Shown here: in pieces, positions 56,287 through 64,000 of the stretch
How positions within the stretch are numbered: the stretch's first letter is position 1
Layout of the letters: every line of letters begins with the position of its first letter
Source of the DNA: Ruicaihuangia caeni
Lineage (GTDB): Bacteria; Actinomycetota; Actinomycetes; Actinomycetales; Microbacteriaceae
Length of the DNA stretch: 64,000 nucleotides
NCBI RefSeq assembly: GCF_029952955.1
Contig: NZ_JASATX010000002.1
Span: 245,316 to 309,315 of the forward strand
Direction of reading: 5' to 3'
The notes under the pieces: generated by a model
What the model saw: only the letters and a program-made list of their open reading frames with translations
What the model was told of the DNA's origin: nothing
The model's database searches: none
Program-made: the position numbers and the translations under genes

Positions 56287-56318
56287 GAACGGCCCGGAGC
56301 TTCGCCTCCGGGCCGTTC
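56287..56318 (+). terminator. Terminator after groES
   Basis: A 13-bp perfect stem (56287-56299 with 56306-56318) with a 6-base loop. The remaining 290 bases to the next gene contain a short duplicated TTGAGCACSGGCGCGCG string near 56336 and nothing else I recognise. Confidence 0.8.
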
Positions 56319-56608
56319 GCCGTCTCTGCGCAATCTTGAGCACCGGCGCGCGCTTGAGCACGGGCGCGCGGCCGTCTCTGACACGCCGCATCGCGTGCTG
56401 GGCTCGTCGGCCGCACCGCGGACAACCCGGCATCCGTCACGATCCCGATGAGCCCGTTTCGCTGCCCGCCCCAGGCATGAGCTGGCGATAGCGTCGTTTC
56501 GTCCGTGTTCCCCGACCGTCCGAATGCCGGTCGATGGCCACCGCCCGGCGCCCCCTCGTGAACCAGCACGAACGGCGTGCCGCGGCGGGCTCGACGAGAG
56601 AGAACTGC

Positions 56609-57265
56609 ATGTCGCGCGCTCGCACCTCCGCCGCAATCGGCCTCGCCGCCTTCATCGCGCTCGCCGCGGTGGGCTGCGCGCCCGAGACTCCAGCCGAGCC
56701 GGAGCCCACGGCCGCCCCCGCGATCGAGGTCGAACCGAGCGGTGACGGGGTTCTCGTGATCGGCACGGTGACGGATGCCGCAGCCGGCGGCGCCGCGATC
56801 GTTGCCGGGGTCGAGCTCGCCGTGCGCGAGATCAACCAGGCGGGCAGCATCGGCGACGGGCCGGTCCAGGTCTACCACCGGGCGGCGAGCAACCCATCGG
56901 CCGTCGATGAACTGGTTGCTCGCGGTGCCGACGTCGTCATCGCGCCGGCATCCGTCGTGCTCGAGGCGCGCGAGGGTCTGCCGGTCATCGTCGTGACCCC
57001 CTCGACCGCGCCGAGCGAGCAGATGCTCGCCGTGCTGCAGCAGCTCGAGCCGGCGCTCGCCGACTTCACCGGAGCGAGCGAGGCCTACGCGGCGGCGGTC
57101 GAAGCGGCCCTCGCCGCCGTGCTCGCCGAGGACGACGGCGGAGCTTCCATCGAGGCGCAACTGGCGCAGGTGTCTGCGGGAGACGCCGAATGCTTCAGCT
57201 TCGGTGAGTGCATCAGCGCTCGGGCGGCCGGGTTCGCGATGGCGTTCGCCGGGCCCTCGCGCTGA
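56609..57265 (+). CDS. Lipoprotein resembling half of a type-1 periplasmic binding protein
   Basis: A 218-residue lipoprotein (lipobox AAVGC, Cys23). Residues 50-155 read like the first lobe of amino-acid/branched-chain binding proteins (GTVTDAAAGGAAIVAGVELAVREINQAG, then GADVVIAPASVVLEAREGLPVIVVTPSTAPSE). The normal second lobe is missing; an Ala-rich helical tail with two Cys (ECFSFGECISAR) follows. No transporter genes are adjacent. ATG 56609 follows GAGAGAGAAC. Function unknown. Confidence 0.7.
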   Translation: MSRARTSAAIGLAAFIALAAVGCAPETPAEPEPTAAPAIEVEPSGDGVLVIGTVTDAAAGGAAIVAGVELAVREINQAGSIGDGPVQVYHRAASNPSAVDELVARGADVVIAPASVVLEAREGLPVIVVTPSTAPSEQMLAVLQQLEPALADFTGASEAYAAAVEAALAAVLAEDDGGASIEAQLAQVSAGDAECFSFGECISARAAGFAMAFAGPSR

Positions 57266-57290
57266 CCGTTCGCCGCCTGTTCAACACTGA

Positions 57291-58907
<1,617 letters not shown>

Positions 58908-58930
58908 CCTAAGGCGCCCATACTGCTCCA

Positions 58931-59090
58931 AGCGCCAGCGTGCGCGCCAACTTGAGACGGTTGCGCCTGAACGCGCTGGCGCGATTGTCTCCATCTGGCG
59001 CTGAAGCTGGTCACTGCCGGGGTGAATGTTGACCCGATGGCCGAGACGGCCATCGGCGCTGGCGCCGCGGCCAAGGCCCGAAAGGGCCTT
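58931..59090. repeat. Hairpin cluster between guaB and guaB3
   Basis: Several inverted repeats follow each other: AGCGCCAG (58931-58938) with CTGGCGCT (58995-59002), GAGAC (58954) with GTCTC (58987), GATGGCC/GGCCATC (59036-59054) and AAGGCCC-GAAA-GGGCCTT (59073-59090), the last with a GNRA-type loop. They probably include the guaB terminator. Confidence 0.65.
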
Positions 59091-59117
59091 CGCTCCAAGC
59101 TCCAGCGCGCGCGCAGA

Positions 59118-59123
59118 TAGGCT
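59118..59123 (+). promoter_or_regulatory. TAGGCT -10 of a leaderless guaB3 transcript
   Basis: TAGGCT ends 6 bases before the guaB3 GTG, with no ribosome site. Confidence 0.55.
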
Positions 59124-59129
59124 GGTTTC

Positions 59130-60248
59130 GTGAATGAGCTCGAGATCGGCCGCGCGAAGCGTGCCCGCCAGGTGTTCGCCTTCGACGATGTGGCCGTCGT
59201 GCCGAGCCGTCGAACTCGTGACCCGCGCGACGTGTCGGTGAGCTGGTCGATCGACGCCTTCCAGTTCGACACGCCGATCATCGCGGCTCCCATGGACTCC
59301 GTCGTCTCGCCTGAGACGGCGATCCAGATGGGCCGCCTGGGCGGTCTCGGAGTGCTCGACCTCGAAGGCGTCTGGACGCGCTACGAGGATGCCGAGGAGG
59401 TGCTCGCCGAGATCCGCCAGTTGCCGCACGACACGGCCACCGAGCGCATGCAGGAGCTGTACTCCGAGCCCATCAAGCCGGAGCTGATCACGCAGCGCCT
59501 CGAGCAGATCCGCGCGGCGGGTGTACCGGTCGCCGGCTCGCTGAGCCCGCAGCGCACGCAGGAGTTCCACGAGACCGTCATCGGGGCCGGTGTCGACCTC
59601 TTCGTGATCCGCGGAACCACGGTGAGCGCGGAGCACGTGTCGAAGAACGTCGAGCCGCTGAACCTCAAGAAGTTCATCTACGAACTCGATGTGCCGGTCA
59701 TCGTCGGCGGCGCCGCCACCTACACGGCGGCGCTGCACCTCATGCGCACCGGCGCGGCTGGCGTGCTCGTCGGCTTCGGCGGGGGAGCGGCGTCGACCAC
59801 CCGCACCTCGCTCGGCATCCACGCGCCGATGGCGACGGCGGTCGCGGATGTCGCCGGCGCTCGCCGCGACTACCTCGACGAATCGGGCGGACGCTACGTG
59901 CACGTCATCGCCGATGGCGGGTTGAACACCAGCGGCGACATCGTCAAGGCGATCGCCTGCGGTGCCGACGCGGTCATGCTCGGCACCGCGCTCGCGCGTG
60001 CCGAGGAGGCGCCGGGCGGAGGCTGGCACTGGGGCGCCGAGGCGCACCACGCCGAGTTGCCGCGCGGCCACCGCGTCGAGGTCGGCACCATCGCGTCGCT
60101 CGAGCAGGTGCTGTTCGGGCCCTCGCGCACCTCTGATGGGCGTGCCAACCTGGTCGGAGCCCTTCGGCGGTCGATGGCCACCACGGGCTACTCCGACCTC
60201 AAGGAGTTCCAACGGGTCGAGGTCGTCGTCGGGTCGTTCCGACGCTGA
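59130..60248 (+). CDS. guaB3: GuaB3 family IMP dehydrogenase-like protein
   Basis: A 372-residue TIM-barrel protein of the actinobacterial GuaB3 group. It begins ELEIGRAKRARQVFAFDDVAVVPSRRTRDP, lacks CBS domains, and has HVIADGGLNTSGDIVKAIACGADAVMLG as the phosphate-binding part. The active-site loop differs from guaB. Some members are reported to act as GMP reductase-like enzymes. Leaderless GTG start. Confidence 0.93.
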   Translation: MNELEIGRAKRARQVFAFDDVAVVPSRRTRDPRDVSVSWSIDAFQFDTPIIAAPMDSVVSPETAIQMGRLGGLGVLDLEGVWTRYEDAEEVLAEIRQLPHDTATERMQELYSEPIKPELITQRLEQIRAAGVPVAGSLSPQRTQEFHETVIGAGVDLFVIRGTTVSAEHVSKNVEPLNLKKFIYELDVPVIVGGAATYTAALHLMRTGAAGVLVGFGGGAASTTRTSLGIHAPMATAVADVAGARRDYLDESGGRYVHVIADGGLNTSGDIVKAIACGADAVMLGTALARAEEAPGGGWHWGAEAHHAELPRGHRVEVGTIASLEQVLFGPSRTSDGRANLVGALRRSMATTGYSDLKEFQRVEVVVGSFRR

Positions 60249-60314
60249 CACCAGCCGCGCGGATGCCGAGGGCTCCCGGCGGCGTGAGGGAGACGAGCGC
60301 ATGACGGAGGACGA

Positions 60315-62045
60315 ATGGCGGTCAATCAGCGTACGGTGAGCCGGTCGTCGAAGCTCGGACCGGACGAGCGGGCCGCCGCGATCGATGCGCTCCGCACGAA
60401 GGAACTCGACATCCTCGTGATCGGCGGCGGCGTCGTAGGCACGGGCGCGGCGCTCGATGCGGTGACGCGCGGCCTCAGAGTCGGCATCGTCGAGGCGCGC
60501 GACTGGGGCAGCGGCACCTCGAGCCGCTCGTCGAAGCTCGTCCATGGCGGCATCCGGTATCTCGAACAGCTCGACTTCAGGCTTGTGCGAGAGGCGCTCA
60601 TCGAACGCGGTCTGCTGCTGCAGCGCATCGCACCCCACCTGGTGAAGCCGGTGCGCTTCTTGTACCCGCTGACCAAGCCGATCTTCGAGCGGCTGTACAT
60701 CGGCGCCGGGATGCTGCTGTACGACCTCTTCAGCTACACGGGCGGTCGTCCGCCGGGCGTGCCGTGGCATCGACACTTGACGAAGCGGCAGATCCGGCGT
60801 GCGGCTCCGAGCCTCGCGGGTGACGCGTTCATCGGAGGCATCAGCTACTACGACGGCCAGGTCGACGACGCGCGGTTCGTCGCGAGCCTCGCCCGCACGG
60901 CATCCTTCTACGGCGCGCACGCTGCCAACCGCGTGCGAGTCGAAGAGTTCCTCAAAGTCGGCCAGCGGGTCGTCGGGGTGGTCGCGCACGACCTGGAGAC
61001 GGGCGAGCGCTTCGAGATCCGCGCCAAGCAGATCGTGAATGCGACGGGGGTCTGGACCGACGACACCCAGGCGATGGTCGGCGAGCGCGGCCAGTTCAAG
61101 GTGCGAGCCTCGAAGGGCGTGCACCTCGTCGTGCCTCGTGACCGGTTCCACTCGAAGCTCGGGCTGCTGCTGCGCACCGAGAAGAGCGTGCTGTTCGTCA
61201 TCCCCTGGGGAAGGCATTGGCTGATCGGCACGACTGACACCGATTGGAACCTCGACAAGGCGCATCCCGCCGCGACCGCGGCCGATATCGACTATCTGCT
61301 CGAGCGAGTGAACGAGGTGCTCGCCGTGCCGCTCACCCGTGAAGACGTGGAGGGCGTCTACGCCGGTTTGCGCCCATTGCTCGCCGGCGAGAGCGAGGAG
61401 ACGTCGAAGCTCAGCCGCGAGCACGTGGTCGCGCACACGGTGCCCGGTCTGGTCGTGGTCGCCGGCGGCAAGTTCACCACCTACCGTGTGATGGCGAAGG
61501 ACGCGATCGACGAGGCGGCTGCCGCCCTCGACGGCAACATCCCGCCCAGTTGCACTCAAGACATCGGGCTGCTGGGCGCCGAGGGCTATCGCGCCGCGTG
61601 GAACAAGCGCGCCAAGATCGCGCGAGCCTTCGGAGTGCACACCGCGCGGATCGAGCACCTGCTCAATCGCCACGGCGTGCTCACCGACGAATTGCTCGAT
61701 CTGATCCGCGCGCGGCCCGAGCTCGCCGAGCCCCTGCCCGGCGCCGACGATTACCTGCAGGCCGAGGTGGTGTACGCGGCGACCCACGAGGGCGCGCTGC
61801 ACCTCGATGACGTGCTCGCCCGTCGCACGCACGTCTCGATCGAGGCGTGGGACCGCGGGGTCTCGGCGGCGCCGATCGCCGCTCGGCTGATGGGCGAGAC
61901 GCTCGGCTGGGATGCCGCTCGAATCGACCGCGAGATCGAGCACTACCTGAAGCGGGTCGCCGCCGAGCGCGCCAGCCAGGAGCAGCCCGACGACGAGTCG
62001 GCCGATCGAGTGCGGCTCTCGGCGCCCGATATCGCGTCGCGGTAG
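60315..62045 (+). CDS. glpD: Glycerol-3-phosphate dehydrogenase, FAD-dependent
   Basis: A 576-residue flavoprotein oxidising glycerol-3-phosphate to dihydroxyacetone phosphate at the membrane. DILVIGGGVVGTGAALDAVTRG binds FAD, SSRSSKLVHGGIRYLEQ is the GlpD signature, and the C-terminal DAO_C helical domain follows. ACGGAGGACGA precedes the ATG, 66 bases after guaB3. No glpF or glpK nearby. Confidence 0.95.
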   Translation: MAVNQRTVSRSSKLGPDERAAAIDALRTKELDILVIGGGVVGTGAALDAVTRGLRVGIVEARDWGSGTSSRSSKLVHGGIRYLEQLDFRLVREALIERGLLLQRIAPHLVKPVRFLYPLTKPIFERLYIGAGMLLYDLFSYTGGRPPGVPWHRHLTKRQIRRAAPSLAGDAFIGGISYYDGQVDDARFVASLARTASFYGAHAANRVRVEEFLKVGQRVVGVVAHDLETGERFEIRAKQIVNATGVWTDDTQAMVGERGQFKVRASKGVHLVVPRDRFHSKLGLLLRTEKSVLFVIPWGRHWLIGTTDTDWNLDKAHPAATAADIDYLLERVNEVLAVPLTREDVEGVYAGLRPLLAGESEETSKLSREHVVAHTVPGLVVVAGGKFTTYRVMAKDAIDEAAAALDGNIPPSCTQDIGLLGAEGYRAAWNKRAKIARAFGVHTARIEHLLNRHGVLTDELLDLIRARPELAEPLPGADDYLQAEVVYAATHEGALHLDDVLARRTHVSIEAWDRGVSAAPIAARLMGETLGWDAARIDREIEHYLKRVAAERASQEQPDDESADRVRLSAPDIASR

Positions 62046-62137
62046 CCGCTGCCCTCCTCCTCGCGACCGCGCACCCGGACCGCCGTCGCGCGGGGGCCCG
62101 ACTCTCTTGGCCGAGCGCGCTGCTGCTGCGCCTCTCC

Positions 62138-62189
62138 GTCGCGCAGTCACCCCGTATCCCTTCGTCGCGCGGTCGCCCCGCATCCCTTC
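62138..62189. repeat. 26-bp tandem duplication downstream of glpD
   Basis: Two 26-base units (62138-62163 and 62164-62189) differ at three or four positions and share GTCGCGC.GTC.CCCC and ATCCCTTC. The 300-base gap 62046-62345 holds no gene I can support. Confidence 0.75.
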
Positions 62190-62331
62190 GTCGAGATGCC
62201 AAGAAGTGCTGCAGATTCGCCGCCGGGGGCGCACTTCCTGTCATGTCGGCGGCTGGTTTCGGCGGAGTCCGCAGACAGCAGGAGAGCGGATGCCGAGCCT
62301 CGGCTGTGAGGTGGTGCGCAGCGGCGCGAAC

Positions 62332-62337
62332 TAGGCT
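62332..62337 (+). promoter_or_regulatory. TAGGCT -10 before the SURF1-like gene
   Basis: TAGGCT ends 8 bases before GTG 62346 with no ribosome site. If TTG 62337 were the start, the hexamer would overlap it, which is less likely. Confidence 0.45.
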
Positions 62338-62345
62338 TGTGGCCC

Positions 62346-63248
62346 GTGTGGAGAGTTGCCCGACGGCCCAAGTGGATCGGCGTGCTGGTCGCGTGTCTGG
62401 CCGTCGCGGCGGCGTTCGCGCTGCTCGGCCAATGGCAGCTCGAGCGCAGCTTCGACCAGGCCGTGGTCATCGAGCGCGACACTGAGACCCCGCATCCGAT
62501 CGAGGCGGTCACCGCTCCCCAGCAGCCCGTCTCCGAGACGCTCGCTGGCCTGGTGGTCACGGTCGAGGGGTCATTCGTCGCCGGCGATTTCGTGACGCTC
62601 ACCGAGCGGCTGCAGCACGGCGAGCCGGGCGATTGGCTGGTCGGCCACTTCCTCACCACGGAGGGCGCGAGCCTCGCGGTCGCGGTCGGATGGCAGGCCG
62701 ACGACAAGGGGTTCGACTCGGCCGCCGACGAGCTCGTCGCACTCGGGGCCATCGAGATCGAGGGGCGCTACCTGCCGAGCGACTCTCCGACCCAATCGGA
62801 GTACGAGGAGGGCCAGCGGTCGGCGCTCGCGGTCGCCGAGCTCATCAATGAGTGGAGCGAGGTCGACGGCGTGTACAGCGGCTACGTCGTGTCGCACACC
62901 GACCTCGGTGTCTCGGCATCCGGTATGGAGGCCATCGACTCGCCCAAGCCGGATTCCGAGTTCGAGCTCAACTGGCTCAACATCTTCTATGCCATCGAGT
63001 GGGCGCTCTTCGCCGTGTTCGCCGTGTACCTCTGGTACCGGCTGGTGAAGGATGCCTGGGAGCGCGAGGTCGAACTTGCCGAGCTCGAGGCGGCAGGGGC
63101 CGGAGCGAGCGCGGAGGCCGAAGCAAACGCAGAGACCCGGGCGAACGCGGCGGCAGGCGGCGCCGCGCATTCCCCCGCAGTGACCTCCAGCGGTTCGCGG
63201 GCAGCATCCGGCGCTCAGGAGCCGCTGCAGCGTGCGCCGGTAGAATGA
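62346..63248 (+). CDS. SURF1-family cytochrome oxidase assembly protein
   Basis: A 300-residue protein with an N-terminal membrane helix (WIGVLVACLAVAAAFALLG) followed by the SURF1 GQWQLERS motif. An extracytoplasmic domain with VTVEGSFVAGDFVTL and EIEGRYLPSDSP follows, then a C-terminal helix (IFYAIEWALFAVFAVYLWY) and a 55-residue Ala/Glu tail in the cytoplasm. SURF1 assists haem a insertion in cytochrome c oxidase. GTG 62346 preferred. Confidence 0.88.
   Translation: MWRVARRPKWIGVLVACLAVAAAFALLGQWQLERSFDQAVVIERDTETPHPIEAVTAPQQPVSETLAGLVVTVEGSFVAGDFVTLTERLQHGEPGDWLVGHFLTTEGASLAVAVGWQADDKGFDSAADELVALGAIEIEGRYLPSDSPTQSEYEEGQRSALAVAELINEWSEVDGVYSGYVVSHTDLGVSASGMEAIDSPKPDSEFELNWLNIFYAIEWALFAVFAVYLWYRLVKDAWEREVELAELEAAGAGASAEAEANAETRANAAAGGAAHSPAVTSSGSRAASGAQEPLQRAPVE
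63241..63246 (+). promoter_or_regulatory. TAGAAT -10 before the DUF3817 gene
   Basis: TAGAAT overlaps the end of the SURF1 gene and ends 7 bases before ATG 63254. Confidence 0.5.
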
Positions 63249-63253
63249 CCGGC

Positions 63254-63685
63254 ATGGCCCTTGCTCCCCGCCTCGAGACGTTTCCGCAGATCCGGGGCAG
63301 CCTGAAGTTCTACCAGGTGACCGCCTACATCACCGGTGTGATGCTGCTGCTCCTGTGCGTCGAGATGGTGCTGAAGTACGCGTTCGGCACCGAGATCGAG
63401 TTCGGCGGGGCATACGGTCTCATCGCGTTCGTGCCCTCGGGCACGGTGCAGGCCGTCAACCTGAGCATCGGCATCCTGATCGCCCACGGCTGGCTCTATG
63501 TCGTGTACCTGATCGCCTGCTTCCGTCTCTGGACGTTCATGCGCTGGCCGTTCCTGCAGCTCGTGCTGCTCGCCACCGGCGGCGTCGTGCCATTCCTGTC
63601 GTTCATCGTCGAGGTCAATGTGACCCGGCGCATCAAGCGCTATCTCGCCAGCCGAGAAGCCGAGCTCGTGGAGGTTGCTGATTAG
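63254..63685 (+). CDS. DUF3817 integral membrane protein
   Basis: A 143-residue protein with three or four membrane helices. [39 protein letters not shown] and [18 protein letters not shown] are typical of the DUF3817 family found next to SURF1 and guaA in actinobacteria. Function unknown. ATG 63254 fits the TAGAAT hexamer; ATG 63245 (ATGA overlap with SURF1) is the alternative. Confidence 0.85.
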   Translation: MALAPRLETFPQIRGSLKFYQVTAYITGVMLLLLCVEMVLKYAFGTEIEFGGAYGLIAFVPSGTVQAVNLSIGILIAHGWLYVVYLIACFRLWTFMRWPFLQLVLLATGGVVPFLSFIVEVNVTRRIKRYLASREAELVEVAD

Positions 63686-64000
63686 CGCCGCAGACCGCTC
63701 CGAACAGCCCTCCGACGGGGCTCCAGGCGACGCCGTCGCAGCCTCGATCGATACCGGCGAGAGCGACACCGACCTCGTCGACACCGCACTTTCCGCTGAG
63801 ACGGATGCGGGGGCGGATGCCGAGGCATCCGGTGCCGCGAACACTCCCGACGCGACGGTCGGCGCCCCTGGCACCGCGGCGCGGCCCGTGCTCGTCGTCG
63901 ACTTCGGTGCGCAGTACGCGCAACTGATCGCGCGGCGCGTGCGCGAGGCGAACGTGTACTCGGAGATCGTGCCGCACACGATCAGCGCGGCGGAGGTCGC
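63675..64000 (+). CDS. guaA: GMP synthase (glutamine-hydrolysing), 5' end
   Basis: The frame reads [39 protein letters not shown], the start of the class I glutamine amidotransferase domain of GuaA, and runs off the window. Upstream the same frame is open for about 70 residues of Asp/Glu/Ala/Ser-rich sequence to TTG 63675, which overlaps the DUF3817 stop and abuts GGAGG. No ATG is available; GTG 63888 would give a minimal protein. The true start is uncertain. Confidence 0.85.
   Translation, partial: MLISAADRSEQPSDGAPGDAVAASIDTGESDTDLVDTALSAETDAGADAEASGAANTPDATVGAPGTAARPVLVVDFGAQYAQLIARRVREANVYSEIVPHTISAAEV

Overview
The window is high-GC bacterial DNA with actinobacterial gene order and gene content. 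The S7/EF-G/EF-Tu, S10, spc and alpha ribosomal clusters are followed by truA-rplM-rpsI-glmM, coaA/glmS, acpS-alr-tsaE-tsaB-rimI-tsaD, groES and guaB-guaB3-glpD-guaA. GTG and TTG starts, TAATG/ATGA stop-start overlaps, several apparently leaderless promoters (TAGNNT six to eight bases before the start codon) and DUF3817, GuaB3 and DUF4190 proteins all fit Actinomycetota. The family is most likely Microbacteriaceae; the genus cannot be fixed from sequence reading alone.

Layout. 1-4048: 3' end of rpsL, then rpsG, fusA and tuf. 4049-5034: terminator, a CCTG microsatellite, an array of palindromic repeats and the probable S10 promoter. 5035-20733: an almost continuous ribosomal super-operon including secY, adk, map, infA and rpoA. 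rpsN (S14) and rpsD (S4) are not at the places they occupy in many relatives. 20859-26801: an acyltransferase-3/SGNH gene on the minus strand, then truA, rplM, rpsI, glmM and a pterin carbinolamine dehydratase. 26903-44126: a catabolic island. 44146-51757: coaA (minus), glmS and the acpS-to-tsaD run. 51758-56608: accessory genes and repeats around a THUMP-like methyltransferase and a HrcA/CIRCE-controlled groES. 56609-64000: a lipoprotein, guaB, guaB3, glpD, a SURF1-like protein, a DUF3817 protein and the 5' end of guaA.

The main discovery is at 29042-43104. It encodes recognisable counterparts of seven enzymes of the Mesorhizobium loti vitamin B6 degradation pathway I (4-pyridoxate route): pyridoxamine-pyruvate aminotransferase, pyridoxal 4-dehydrogenase, 4-pyridoxolactonase, 5-formyl-3-hydroxy-2-methylpyridine-4-carboxylate dehydrogenase, the 4,5-dicarboxylate decarboxylase, the ring-opening flavin oxygenase MHPCO and the final (acetamidomethylene)succinate hydrolase. 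In the same block are an IclR regulator, a complete BMP-type ABC importer (lipoprotein, fused ATPase, two permeases), a DUF1185/AA_synth protein and a PEBP-family protein.

Together the genes predict uptake of a B6 vitamer, conversion to pyridoxal, oxidation to 4-pyridoxate, stepwise oxidation and decarboxylation, ring opening, and release of succinic semialdehyde, acetate, ammonia and CO2. No obvious counterpart of 4-pyridoxate dehydrogenase or pyridoxine oxidase is present. A divergently transcribed zinc-type dehydrogenase plus VOC-protein pair at the island edge is a candidate replacement. Family assignments rest on recalled sequence features, not on a database search.
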